From NCBI RefSeq assembly GCF_014697575.1, contig NZ_JACJSC010000021.1, positions 47,224 to 111,223 of the forward strand: 64,000 nucleotides of DNA, given 5' to 3'. A program made the translations under genes and the position numbers. The stretch comes from Planktothrix sp. FACHB-1365 (GTDB taxonomy: Bacteria; Cyanobacteriota; Cyanobacteriia; Cyanobacteriales; Microcoleaceae). The notes below the pieces were generated by a model, which did no database searches, was not told the origin of the DNA, and saw only the letters and a program-made list of their open reading frames with translations. Positions 34,584 through 43,816 of this stretch are shown here, piece after piece (the stretch's first letter is position 1; each line of letters starts with the position of its first letter).

Positions 34584-35280
34584 TTAATCACTTAAAACAG
34601 GAGCTTGAGCTTGGCTGATTCTTGGGAGAATAAAATCATCCGTTGTGGTATTAATAGGATAATCAGGCTCTCATTTTCAATCCAAGAGAGCTTTAGCTAT
34701 CTTGTTACCCCGTAAGCTTTTCCACCTTTTCTGCCTATTAGAGAAACTATATATTAAGTTTTGTTAAAATTGAGTCCTATTATTGGCTTTGCTATTTCAA
34801 GGATCACCTATTGTTGGTAAACTCTTTAATTAAAGTTTAATTGAAAATCCCCTTCAAAGAGAACACTAAAGTTGGGTGTTTTCCCCTTTGGTTGATGATG
34901 TGTTCAAGTCATATCTAAGCTAGAGGGTGCAGATTTTAATCCCATTCATCACACCTTAACCTATCAACACCGGAAAAAGTTATTGATTTTGTGCATCAAC
35001 CCTAGAGTTCAATCTTGAAGTTTAACGAAAGGGTAAAAACATTATTCTTCCAAGTTGGAATCAAAACATTAGGAGTATCAAGCTTTCACATCAGGTTATG
35101 GCAGTTGCCAAATCCATGTTTGACAAAAACTGATGGTAAAACCAAGGGCGGTGAAGTTTATTCCTCCCGGTTCCCTGCTATCAGTCTGTTTTGAAGTCAG
35201 CAGTTTTTAGCCGTTGAGATGGCTAAACATTAGGCTGATTAAATTTAAAACTTTCCTCAATATAAGGAGCATTCAGTTTT
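34584..35280. other. Long leader region upstream of lectin-like cluster
   Basis: About 700 bases contain no gene that I can support. The last 180 bases before the ATG at 35281 are distinctive: ACTGATGG near 35129 and CTATCAGT near 35188 could close a stem around GGGCGGTGAAG, and a small hairpin AGCC/GGCT lies near 35210-35225. The ribosome site AAGGAG is about ten bases before the ATG. I do not match it to any riboswitch class. Confidence 0.35.
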
Positions 35281-36453
35281 ATGACCAGCACCACAACGGC
35301 ATCACTACTGTATTTTAATGGTTCCGATGATAAGATTGATGTTGGCTACAACAATGAGTTAAATCCCCAAACTTTCACAATTGAAGCTTGGGCTTTATCC
35401 CTCACCTCAAATACAGGAATTGAACGTTCTGTATTAACTTCCCGTCCCGATAGTTATCGGTGGGGGTATATGTTTTATCAAGCTTGTGTTCAAGATAATT
35501 GGGAATTATGGCTGTTATCTCCGAATGGCAATTATCAAAAAATTCGCGGGCCAAAAGTTCAAGCTAACGTCTGGACTCATTTAGCCGGGACTTTTGATCC
35601 CAGTTCATCCGTAGCACGGTTATATATCAATGGTCAGCAAGTCGCTCAAGAAACCGTAGTCCATCAACCCACCGCGCCGACAGGTTCTAGCAGTCGCAAT
35701 ATCTTACGCATTGGAGCAGGTTCTACCGAGTCGGGGTATTGTGTTGGGGGAACTTATTTCTTTAATGGTTATATTGATGAAGTTCGCATCTGGAATACCG
35801 TTCACAGTGCACAAGAAATTCAGGCGAAAATGAATCAGCGCCTCACGGGTCAAGAAGCGAATTTAGTGGCTTATTGGCGGTTAAGCAATATTTCTGGAGC
35901 CCAAGTTCCTGACCTCACAGGTCATGGTCATAATGGCAATATTTGTAAAGGTTCTATGGGTGCTAATATTATTAACCCACCCTTTACTCCTCCGTCCACT
36001 CCCGCGCCCACACCCGCCCCAACTCCCGCCCCAACTCCCGCCCCAACTCCCGCCCCAACTCCTGTTCCCACACCCCCACCCGCTCCACTGTTCGGTCAAT
36101 TTGAAGTGCTGAGTACCTCAGAAATTGGTTATAATTTCACTAATACTTATGGTCGGGATCTGACTGTTTTCTTTACCCCATCAGGAGAATGGAAACCTGC
36201 CTATTTCCTACCCTACTATACCCCCGCAGGCGCACCGGGTTTTCCCTATCAAGAATATATGGTTTATCCCCAAAATACCTCCTTTGCGCTGTTAGCCATT
36301 GACCTAGAAACCAATACGGTTTTAGCCGAAATTACGGGCACAACTCAATTAGTCATTAAAGCCGGACAAACAATTGCTTTCCGCATCAATGATGTGGTGG
36401 GTTGTTATGCGGATAATTATGGGGCTTTTACTGTTCAATGGTTAGCCACTTAG
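35281..36453 (+). CDS. LamG-like domain protein with LecA-like C-terminal lectin domain
   Basis: The protein has 390 residues. Residues 8-225 form a LamG/concanavalin-A-like jelly roll: LYFNGSDDKIDVGYNNELNP, WTHLAGTFDPSSS, YLINGQ-type strand and GYIDEVRIWNTVHSAQEI. Residues 238-268 are a (PAPT)n linker. From about 272 to 390 is a domain resembling PA-IL/LecA, with GQFEVLSTSEIG, TPSGEWKPAY, YPQNTSFALLAID and INDVVGCYADNYGAFTV. In LecA the last segment binds calcium and galactose; here Thr is replaced by Cys and one Asn by Asp. No signal peptide is visible. Lectin activity is inferred. Confidence 0.75.
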   Translation: MTSTTTASLLYFNGSDDKIDVGYNNELNPQTFTIEAWALSLTSNTGIERSVLTSRPDSYRWGYMFYQACVQDNWELWLLSPNGNYQKIRGPKVQANVWTHLAGTFDPSSSVARLYINGQQVAQETVVHQPTAPTGSSSRNILRIGAGSTESGYCVGGTYFFNGYIDEVRIWNTVHSAQEIQAKMNQRLTGQEANLVAYWRLSNISGAQVPDLTGHGHNGNICKGSMGANIINPPFTPPSTPAPTPAPTPAPTPAPTPAPTPVPTPPPAPLFGQFEVLSTSEIGYNFTNTYGRDLTVFFTPSGEWKPAYFLPYYTPAGAPGFPYQEYMVYPQNTSFALLAIDLETNTVLAEITGTTQLVIKAGQTIAFRINDVVGCYADNYGAFTVQWLAT

Positions 36454-36504
36454 GTTAATTTTCAAACATTAAAAGTGAAGAGTGAGGAAACCCAAAAAAG
36501 ATTT

Positions 36505-36600
36505 TATATGAAATCCCATGATGAAGGCTACAGATGATCCCCCCAACCCCCCTTAAAAAGGGGGGAGATGTGTAGCAAACATTTAAAGATTTCAGATTAT
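36505..36600. repeat. MITE-like repeat, intact copy
   Basis: The segment starts TTATATGAAATCCCATGATG and contains CCCCCCTTAAAAAGGGGGG at its centre and AGATGTGTAGCAAACATTTA on the right. A copy at 44930-45231 is interrupted by another element, and a reversed partial copy is near 48761-48798. The ends are imperfect inverted repeats. Confidence 0.7.
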
Positions 36601-36665
36601 TTCCCATTCTTCTGCTTCCTAAAACGCATTTTTCACTTAATTCAGAATACAAGGAGAATCAGCAA

Positions 36666-37430
36666 ATGGTTGTTGAATTGCAATTCCGCACGCTATTAAA
36701 TGGTCAAACTTTTGGAACCGGAACCTTTAGTTATAACGGACAATATGCACCGGGTACTATTCTACATCAAGGAGATTTAATTTCCTTTACTTATCAGGAT
36801 GAAATTGTTGGATCATTTGACTTAAGCCACTTAGCAAATTTTGATTTTGTCTATCAAAGCGTTGACACAATTTGCGCTTTTAATATTATTGTCGCATCTG
36901 GGGATCGGACGCGATCGCTAACAGCCGGCCCCGCCCAACCCCACCTGACCCGACCCGGAACATCGGCCGATGTCGCCAAACCCCGTTCTCAAGTCGTAGA
37001 ATTAGAATGGCCGACTCCTAAAACTCCCACGCCAACTCCAGTTCCCACACCCCCACCCGCTCCACTGTTCGGTCAATTTGAAGTGCTGAGTACCTCAGAA
37101 ATTGGTTATAACTTCACAAATACTTATGGTCGGGATCTGACTGTTTTCTTTACCCCATCAGGAGAATGGAAACCTGCCTATTTCCTACCCTACTATACCC
37201 CCGCAGGTGCTCCGGGTTTTCCCTATCAACAATATATGGTTTATCCTCAACAGACATCCTTTGCACTGTTAGCAATTGACCTACAAACCAATACGGTTTT
37301 AGCCGAAATTACGGGCACAACTCAATTAGTCATTAAAGCCGGACAAACAATTGCTTTCCGCATCAATGATGTGGTGGGTTGTTATGCGGATAATTATGGG
37401 GCTTTTACTGTTCAATGGTTAGCCACTTAG
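36666..37430 (+). CDS. Protein with LecA-like C-terminal lectin domain and unrecognised N-terminal domain
   Basis: The protein has 254 residues. Residues 1-90 are beta-rich and unrecognised (LNGQTFGTGTFSYNGQYAPG, then GSFDLSHLANFDFVYQS). A Pro/Thr linker spans about 118-132. Residues 133-254 are almost identical in protein and DNA to the C-terminal domain of the gene at 35281, including TPVPTPPPAPLFGQFEVL and NDVVGCYADNYG. This points to a recent duplication or gene conversion. No signal peptide is seen. Confidence 0.72.
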   Translation: MVVELQFRTLLNGQTFGTGTFSYNGQYAPGTILHQGDLISFTYQDEIVGSFDLSHLANFDFVYQSVDTICAFNIIVASGDRTRSLTAGPAQPHLTRPGTSADVAKPRSQVVELEWPTPKTPTPTPVPTPPPAPLFGQFEVLSTSEIGYNFTNTYGRDLTVFFTPSGEWKPAYFLPYYTPAGAPGFPYQQYMVYPQQTSFALLAIDLQTNTVLAEITGTTQLVIKAGQTIAFRINDVVGCYADNYGAFTVQWLAT

Positions 37431-37523
37431 GTCAACCCTAATCTAGTTTTTGCATTCTTTCATCTTGTGAAGAAAAAGAAAACTAGATCGCGGGGATTAA
37501 ATTTTAATTTCACAGGAGATTCA

Positions 37524-37850
37524 ATGGCAACACTTTAAAAGAATAATTCTTGATTGATAACGGTTAGTAGGCTCTAGTACAATTCTGTATTAACAAGAGC
37601 TATTGTCTTGATTAAACAGGATAAAGTTGTTCTGGAATTTAATTAAAATTCGTAACAATTATTGATTATTTCTCTTAAAGTGTTGGCAACATTTTCGGCT
37701 TGATTTAATATAATAAGGGAATCTACTCATCCGATGCGATCGCTCACCATTAGAACAGTAGAATGTCCCCCTTTTAAAGCAAGCCCATCTACAAGTTCCA
37801 CTCAACCCTGTTCTGGAACTGTGGAATTAGAATAGTCAACTCAGAAATCC
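37524..37850 (+). pseudogene. Probable remnant of a paralogue of the 36666 gene
   Basis: A good ribosome site (AGGAG) precedes ATGGCAACACTTTAA, a five-codon stub at 37524-37538. Further on, CGATGCGATCGCTCACC near 37735 and GGAACTGTGGAATTAGAATA near 37817 echo the region before the linker in the 36666 gene, but with stops in frame. I read this as a badly decayed copy. The rest of the 590-base gap up to 38022 shows nothing else. Confidence 0.35.
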
Positions 37851-38021
37851 CCCCATTATTCACACCAAAACAACAGAATATATCCCAAAATATAGATCTT
37901 TTGTTTTGCTATCTATGCAGAAAAAATTTCAATTGAATTGAAATCAATATGAAATCCCCTGCTTAAATTGTAAGTCTTCGTTCCCGTCTATCCATTCATT
38001 AATAATTAGGAGTAAAAACCG

Positions 38022-38903
38022 ATGTCTGCTGCCGCAAACTGGCCTTTTCCCTTATCTAATACTAACGATTTAGTCAGCTTGTTAAATTGGCTGTATCTTC
38101 AAGGACAACGGGATTTTCCCTATAGCTATCTGTATGAAGCTAACCTCGCTAATGCCAAACTTCCGTCAGTTAATCTTAGCTTTTCTTATTTGTACAAAGC
38201 GAATTTGTTAGGCGTTGATTTGATGGCAGCTAACTTAGGTTATAGCTTTTTTGCCTATAGCTACTTAGGCTATGCCAACCTCAGCCATGCCTATTTAGGG
38301 TGTGCTTATTTAGCTTATTCCAATCTCAGTTATGCCAATTTAAGTTTTGCCAATTTGAGTCATTCTGATTTAAGCTTTGCAGATTTAAGTTATGCAGATT
38401 TAACCAATGCAGATTTAAGTTATGCGGATTTAAGTTTTGTGAATCTGACGGGCGCGAATCTCACCAATACCAAATTGACGGGTGTAACCATTATGGGAAT
38501 TACACTCACCAATATTCAATTAGTGAACACTTATTTTGCCCACACCCAAGTCATTGCGAGTGGCAAATTTGAAGTTCCAGCTAACTCGGAAGATGGCGTC
38601 GCATTAATGAATAATAGTAGCCGTGATGCCTCCGTTAATATCACGCCATCAGGTTCGTGGAAAAACGGGCCAAATACAGCATCTTTCTCATCGGCAGGAG
38701 ATGCTACTTATGCAAAAGCTGGAATGAAACATCCTCAAAATACAGCTTTTTCACTGTTAGCCATTAATCCCATTACAAATATAGTCCAAGAAATTTATAC
38801 CCCAACAGTCATTCCGATTAAACCGGGCGAATCATTAATTTTCAGAATGAATGATGCCCCAGGAACTTACGGTAATAACGTTGGCAGTATAACTGTTAAT
38901 TGA
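38022..38903 (+). CDS. Pentapeptide-repeat protein with LecA-like lectin domain
   Basis: The protein has 293 residues. Residues 35-175 are a run of A(D/N)L-type pentapeptides (ADLSYADLTNADLSYADLSF), which fold as a right-handed beta-helix. From about 183 to the end is the domain closest to LecA in the window: GKFEVPANSEDGV, ITPSGSWKNGP, MKHPQNTAFSLLAI and MNDAPGTYGNNVGSITVN. From memory of PA-IL, the calcium-binding Asp, Thr and two Asn of DVPGTYGNN and the His-Pro of the sugar site all have counterparts here. No signal peptide is visible. Confidence 0.8.
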   Translation: MSAAANWPFPLSNTNDLVSLLNWLYLQGQRDFPYSYLYEANLANAKLPSVNLSFSYLYKANLLGVDLMAANLGYSFFAYSYLGYANLSHAYLGCAYLAYSNLSYANLSFANLSHSDLSFADLSYADLTNADLSYADLSFVNLTGANLTNTKLTGVTIMGITLTNIQLVNTYFAHTQVIASGKFEVPANSEDGVALMNNSSRDASVNITPSGSWKNGPNTASFSSAGDATYAKAGMKHPQNTAFSLLAINPITNIVQEIYTPTVIPIKPGESLIFRMNDAPGTYGNNVGSITVN

Positions 38904-38980
38904 TCAGAAGTTGGTCGCTAATTCAGGCATTATTCAATGGGGGAAATTAGCATTAATTTGTTATTTCCCCCTGAAACATA

Positions 38981-39112
38981 GGAAGCGAAATTACTTTGGT
39001 TTTAAAACCCAGTCAAACGATTACCTTTGTCGTCAATGACGTTCCTGTCAATGATGGCTATCAAGATAATACAGGACATCTCAGCATCACTTCTGTTGCA
39101 CAGATTCCTTGA
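38981..39112 (+). pseudogene. C-terminal remnant of a LecA-like domain gene
   Basis: The frame from 38981 reads GSEITLVLKPSQTITFVVND, then VPVNDGYQDNTGHLSITSVA and QIP before TGA. It matches the last 45 residues of the 39249-40355 product. No start codon or upstream domain is present. It fills most of the gap between the pentapeptide gene and the next LamG gene. Confidence 0.78.
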
Positions 39113-39248
39113 AATAGCAATCGGTTAAATTAGATAGGTGTTGGTTCTTTGAGCTAGTTAAATTTCAGCTTTTCCCCAACTCTTATCTCGGTTTATTGTT
39201 GCCTGTGTTAACTCAATTTAACTTAATCTCATTGGAGTTTATATTATT

Positions 39249-40355
39249 ATGATCACTCACAATCCTAAAAGTCCTCTATTTCGCTTTGATGGTGATAACG
39301 ACTATGCTGATATTCCCTTTAAAAACGAATTAACCCCACCTAATTTAACCGTTGAACTTTGGGTTTTACAAGTAGAAAAGTATAAATATTCGGCGGCGAC
39401 CCTTCCCCTCATCAGCACAACCGAACGCCAAGAGTTAGGATATACCCTTGGGGAATATAATGCAGCCACCGGCTTACAGATGATCTTTCAAGTCGATACT
39501 TTGACCGAGCGTTATCCACTGTTTGTAAAAACCCCTTTACCCCTCAATGTTTGGACGCATTTTGCAGGGACGTATGACCAGAAATCCCAAATTTCCTGTT
39601 TCTATATGAATGGCGAACTCCTGCAAACTTATAATTTCACGAACACCCACTATAATCCACTTCAACCCCAGACCCCTGCAACTTCTAATATATTGCGCCT
39701 GGGAGGGCTAGTCAAAAAGTCAAAAGATGGGAAAAATCTTGTATTTTGTGACTTCAATGGATATATGGATGAAGTTCGCATTTGGGATGTGGCTCGTACT
39801 CAACAGCAAATTCAGGAAACCATCAATCAAGAATTAACCGGAAAAGAACCTAATTTAGTGGGATATTGGCGGTTTAGTAATCTTTCCGATAATAAAGTTC
39901 CTGATTTAACCGGGAAAGGTTTAGATGGCATAATTATTAAGAATGAGAATCCTGTCACACCTATACCCAAAACCCAAACTTTTGAGGCTGACATTAGCTC
40001 ACAAGCGGGAGTGAACTTTACTAATACTTTTGCTCAGGAAGTTTCATTCAAAATTTCTGCGTCTGGAACCTGGAAACCCGCGAGTTGGGGTGAGTTAACC
40101 CCCGGAGGCTGGCCCGGTTTTGAATATCAAAGTCAAATGAAATATCCAAACAATACTTCCTTTGCTTTGTTAGTCGTTGATGTTGAAACTAACATGGTTT
40201 TAGCCGAATTAGGAAGCGAAATTACTTTAGTCTTAAAACCCAGTCAAACAATTGCCTTTGTTGTCAATGACGTTCCTATTTCTGAGGGCTATACTGATGG
40301 CTATAAAGATAATACGGGAAATATCAGCATCACTTGTACTGCACTGATTCCCTAA
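39249..40355 (+). CDS. LamG-like domain protein with LecA-like C-terminal domain
   Basis: The protein has 368 residues. Residues 9-225 are a LamG/concanavalin-like domain (FRFDGDNDYADIPFKNELTP, NVWTHFAGTYDQKSQ, FNGYMDEVRIWDVARTQQQI, LVGYWRFSNLSDNKVPDLTG). The LecA-like domain runs from about 243: EADISSQAGVNFTN, SASGTWKPASWGE, MKYPNNTSFALLVVD, then VVNDVPISEGYTDGYKDNTG, where an insert splits the loop that binds calcium in LecA. It is the fourth family member in five kilobases. There is no proline linker and no signal peptide. Confidence 0.75.
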   Translation: MITHNPKSPLFRFDGDNDYADIPFKNELTPPNLTVELWVLQVEKYKYSAATLPLISTTERQELGYTLGEYNAATGLQMIFQVDTLTERYPLFVKTPLPLNVWTHFAGTYDQKSQISCFYMNGELLQTYNFTNTHYNPLQPQTPATSNILRLGGLVKKSKDGKNLVFCDFNGYMDEVRIWDVARTQQQIQETINQELTGKEPNLVGYWRFSNLSDNKVPDLTGKGLDGIIIKNENPVTPIPKTQTFEADISSQAGVNFTNTFAQEVSFKISASGTWKPASWGELTPGGWPGFEYQSQMKYPNNTSFALLVVDVETNMVLAELGSEITLVLKPSQTIAFVVNDVPISEGYTDGYKDNTGNISITCTALIP

Positions 40356-40424
40356 AATTAGGTTTCAGGTTTCAACTCTTGACGGTTAACTGTCAATACC
40401 CCTCTTCCCCTCCCCAACATTTCT

Positions 40425-40979
40425 CTATTTCAGAGAAACTCGCAGCACATCTTCTGGTATATTTTCAATTAAATAACCGTAGGCAGGGTGTTGTTGTTCT
40501 AGGGTAGCAGGAATAGGAGAAACAGAGGTAAGCAACCAAATTTCATCAAACTTGTTCCATAAATCTTGTAACTCTGGATGAATGGCACTGTCCGCAAAAA
40601 GATTCATCACAACTCCATAAATTGCCGTTAAATCTGATAATGTTCCTTGAACATAAATTTGCCCCCGAACAACGGCAGCATCTAACGATAACTTCCCCTG
40701 AATAATCGCCCTTAAGGTTTCAGCATCACTGCGAAAATCGTACTGTAGGGGCGAGGTTCCTTCCTCCCTGGTAATGGGTTCAATTTCAACTTGTAATGGT
40801 TCACCCCCATGGGCTTGCAATTGTAAAGGAATGCCGTCGAGTTCAATGAGGGCGGATTTGTCTGAAACCGCTAGGACAAAGTGATCCCAAGTTGACCCTC
40901 CCTGAGTGCGAATTTGGCAGACTAATTCCTCTAACCATTCCTTTAATTGTTGCTGACGTTCTCTCACAAAATCAACCAT
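40425..40979 (-). CDS. SCP2-like lipid-binding protein
   Basis: The 184-residue protein has YDFRSDAETLRAIIQGKLSL, then DAAVVRGQIYVQGTLSDLTA, around residues 80-120, which resembles the SCP2 sterol-carrier fold with its lipid pocket. It starts with a charged helix (RERQQQLKEWLEELVCQIRT). It lies divergently upstream of a polyprenyl diphosphate synthase gene with 126 bases between the starts, so a shared control region is likely. A role in handling an isoprenoid lipid is an inference from context. Confidence 0.6.
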   Translation of the reverse strand: MVDFVRERQQQLKEWLEELVCQIRTQGGSTWDHFVLAVSDKSALIELDGIPLQLQAHGGEPLQVEIEPITREEGTSPLQYDFRSDAETLRAIIQGKLSLDAAVVRGQIYVQGTLSDLTAIYGVVMNLFADSAIHPELQDLWNKFDEIWLLTSVSPIPATLEQQHPAYGYLIENIPEDVLRVSLK

Positions 40980-41105
40980 CTTTAGGAGTTAAAAATGAAT
41001 TTTATTTAAACCGAAATCTAAGACCAACATAGCATAAAAATTAATCCAGTTAAACCCCAGTAATCCCTATTAGCTATTCAAATAGCAACGAGTGAGTAAG
41101 AACCC

Positions 41106-42203
41106 ATGTTTGATAAAACGATTATTAATGAAGCCTTACAAAATTCCCGTTCTGCTATTGTCAGTAAAATTCAAGAGTTTGTCAATAGCAAACGTCAAGG
41201 TACAGGTGCTTATGAGCCTTTATATGATTTATTAACCGACTATCCCTTTCGAGTGGGAAAAATGCTCAGACCCACAATTTGTATTAGTGTCGCTCGTGCC
41301 GTTGGAGGAATAGGACAATCTGCCTTAGCAACGGCTGCCGCCTTAGAACTTTATCATAATGCTTTTTTGATTCATGATGATATTGAAGATGGCTCCGAAT
41401 CTCGACGAGGAAAAGAAACATTACATTCTAAAATTGGAATTCCTCGTGCGATTAATGTTGGAGATGCAACCAATGTTTTAGCGGTGGGTTTATTATTAGA
41501 AAATTTATCATCCTTGGGAGTTACAAAAACCTTAAATATTCTTCATGAAATTGAAGTGATGGCACAACAATCCGTTGAAGGACAGGCAATGGAGTTAGAT
41601 TGGGTAGCTGATAATACTGCCAATTTAACAGATCAAGATTATTTTACCATGTGCGTTAAAAAAACCTGTTGGTACTCGTTTATGACCCCTTGCCGGATTG
41701 GGTTTATTGTCGGAAATCCTAATGCTAACGCCAGCGCATTAGTCAAGCCTTTAGCCGATTTAACTCGATTTGGAATGCTCCTAGGAATTGCTTTTCAAAT
41801 TCAAGATGATCTGTTAAATTTAATTGGAGAAATGGAAGCCTATGGAAAAGAAATTGGGGGAGATATTTATGAGGGAAAACGAACAGTGATGTTAAATCAT
41901 GTTATTAGTCATAGTAATCCCGGAGAATCCAAAGAAATTCTTAAAATATTAGCAACTCCCAGAGAAGATAAAACTTCTGATCAAATTGAATCTATTTTGA
42001 AATTAATGCAAAAGTATGGCAGTATAGATCATGGTTGGTGTTTAGCTCGTTCTTATGCAAAACAATCCGCAGAACTATTTGAAACTCTTGATTTCCTGGA
42101 GGCTGAAACCCCCTTACGTTCAGAGGAAAAATTTATTTCCGAATATCATGACCGACGATTTTTAAAAGAATTGATTAATTATGTAATTTATCGCAATTTA
42201 TAA
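41106..42203 (+). CDS. Polyprenyl (geranylgeranyl-type) diphosphate synthase
   Basis: This 365-residue trans-prenyltransferase has the first Asp-rich motif DDIED at residues 91-95, inside LIHDDIEDGSESRRGKETLH. The second motif, DDLLN at 234-238 (FQIQDDLLNLIGE), has Asn in place of the usual last Asp. FRVGKMLRPTICI upstream holds the Lys/Arg that bind isopentenyl diphosphate. The chain length of the product cannot be read safely. It is longer than housekeeping GGPP synthases (about 300) and begins a three-gene run, which suggests specialised metabolism rather than carotenoid supply. Confidence 0.85.
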   Translation: MFDKTIINEALQNSRSAIVSKIQEFVNSKRQGTGAYEPLYDLLTDYPFRVGKMLRPTICISVARAVGGIGQSALATAAALELYHNAFLIHDDIEDGSESRRGKETLHSKIGIPRAINVGDATNVLAVGLLLENLSSLGVTKTLNILHEIEVMAQQSVEGQAMELDWVADNTANLTDQDYFTMCVKKTCWYSFMTPCRIGFIVGNPNANASALVKPLADLTRFGMLLGIAFQIQDDLLNLIGEMEAYGKEIGGDIYEGKRTVMLNHVISHSNPGESKEILKILATPREDKTSDQIESILKLMQKYGSIDHGWCLARSYAKQSAELFETLDFLEAETPLRSEEKFISEYHDRRFLKELINYVIYRNL

Positions 42204-42229
42204 TTTACTAAAAAGAGGATATTATCATA

Positions 42230-43816
42230 ATGAATTTAGATTTAAAACCCACTTCCGATTTCCCGATTTTAATTGAAGGTCAACCAGGATTAACCGTGAT
42301 CCTGAAGTTATCTTGTTGTAATGAACGCTCAGAAACCTTATTAATTCGTCCAATTTTAGAAGATGGATTCACCGATAGCCAACAAGTTGTATCGTGCCAT
42401 TATCAAGTCAATCCAGCCTATCTTTATTTATTGCCCAAAAAAGCGGAAAATCTAATTTTAACCTTCCAAATTCCAGAAACTATTGCTGATCAAAATTCGG
42501 TGAAAATCGGGTTAAGATTTCCAGGGATAGAAGCAGAAGCGATTCCAATTCTAATTACTTTGGTATCCCCTCAACCTAGTTCTGAAACCCGCTCACCAGC
42601 TAACTCAATTGAAAAGTCTCTCAAAGTGATTTTTCCTTTTTCTGATCAAAATCTTCTACCCTCAACTCATCTTTCCCCTCAAAAAACAAGTATAATGGGG
42701 AAATTTACATCAAGATTAATGGATTTAGATACAATCCCTTCTCGTTGGTTAATCGTTGAAATCTTAACTCTTTTAGCAATCATTGGAGATGATTATTCTC
42801 AAACCAAACCAGGAAATAAAACCCTTCAAGATCTTGAAAAAACAGTCTTTTTTCAACAAGGTGTAACAGCATTTAATTCGGGCGGTATTCCTCAATGGAT
42901 GCTGATCACTTTATCTACAATTCAAACCTATTTAGGTCAAAAATTTGTATTAGAACTTTGGGAACAGTGGTTATACAGTTTAGGATCAACCGATTTAGAA
43001 CATGAAAAAAATCCAGAAACTATTTTAATGTCTCCCCTGTTCCCTTCCCCTTGGATTTCTCAACAAAACAACCAAACAGAACGCTGGTTTTCTAATATTA
43101 TTTTAGGCTTAAAACAAATTAATCCGTCTTTTTCTGAGCAATTAGAAACCTTGATTTCTCAAACTTCAAAACCGCCAAAAAATCCAGCTTTTGGGCTAGG
43201 TTTATTGCCGTTTATTAACCCGAAAAATAATCAGGAAACCCCCATAATTACACCCGAAAAAGATATCACTTTAATCACAGGATTATCAAGTTTTGATATC
43301 TTACCTGCTCGTTGGCTGGTGGTAGAATTGCTTTTCATGATTGCTGCTCAAGGAAATCAGTATTCAACGGAAAAACTGGGAATAGAATTGAGTTCTAAAC
43401 TGCAACGTACCCGATTTTTCAAAAATGGGATTCTGGCTTTAGCTTCTGCACAATTTCCCCGATGGTTAATCGTCACCCATCAAGCAGCATCAGCCTTTCA
43501 TACTGATACCGGAGGAACCTTAGAAACCCAAGGATTACTTTATTTTTGGGAAAAATGGTTATGGAGTTTAAATTCTCAGCCATTACCCAATCTTGTGAAT
43601 TATCATACCTTAACAGAAACCTTAATTCAAAACAATGGAATGGATGTTGAAAAATGGTTCCTTGATCTGATTCTAGGATTGGCTTTAATCTCACCTAGAA
43701 TTTCAGCATTTATTCAGACTTTAGCCGAGATATCGCCTATTATTTCCCCACAACCAACAATTGTTAAAACTCCCTCAGAAGATATTCTTAATTCTAATCT
43801 ATCTTTACAACGATGA
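42230..43816 (+). CDS. Unrecognised protein with twofold internal repeat
   Basis: The 528-residue protein matches nothing I know. Residues 1-110 look like an Ig-type beta-sandwich (LIEGQPGLTVILKLSCCN). Two related helical units follow, about residues 160-310 and 350-510. Each opens with a PxRWLxVExL motif (IPSRWLIVEILTLLAIIGDD and LPARWLVVELLFMIAAQGNQ) and continues with a PxWLIxT segment, LExWExWLxSL and WFxxIILGLxxIxP. It lies 26 bases after the prenyltransferase and overlaps the CrtC-like gene by four bases, so it should work in the same pathway. Confidence 0.8.
   Translation: MNLDLKPTSDFPILIEGQPGLTVILKLSCCNERSETLLIRPILEDGFTDSQQVVSCHYQVNPAYLYLLPKKAENLILTFQIPETIADQNSVKIGLRFPGIEAEAIPILITLVSPQPSSETRSPANSIEKSLKVIFPFSDQNLLPSTHLSPQKTSIMGKFTSRLMDLDTIPSRWLIVEILTLLAIIGDDYSQTKPGNKTLQDLEKTVFFQQGVTAFNSGGIPQWMLITLSTIQTYLGQKFVLELWEQWLYSLGSTDLEHEKNPETILMSPLFPSPWISQQNNQTERWFSNIILGLKQINPSFSEQLETLISQTSKPPKNPAFGLGLLPFINPKNNQETPIITPEKDITLITGLSSFDILPARWLVVELLFMIAAQGNQYSTEKLGIELSSKLQRTRFFKNGILALASAQFPRWLIVTHQAASAFHTDTGGTLETQGLLYFWEKWLWSLNSQPLPNLVNYHTLTETLIQNNGMDVEKWFLDLILGLALISPRISAFIQTLAEISPIISPQPTIVKTPSEDILNSNLSLQR

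Noticed and set aside
34900..35200. Known riboswitch upstream of the lectin-like gene
   Set aside because: I could not match it to cobalamin, TPP, glutamine or other cyanobacterial riboswitch consensus; only generic hairpins are visible.
35881..36112. Two short open frames over the (PAPT)n linker (one on each strand)
   Set aside because: They are by-products of the GC-rich linker repeat within the lectin-like gene; their Gly/Trp- or Pro-rich translations have no start signal or protein character.
36455..36652. Short minus-strand frame after the first lectin gene
   Set aside because: It reads through the MITE copy at 36505-36600 and shares the same repeat-derived peptide; no ribosome site.
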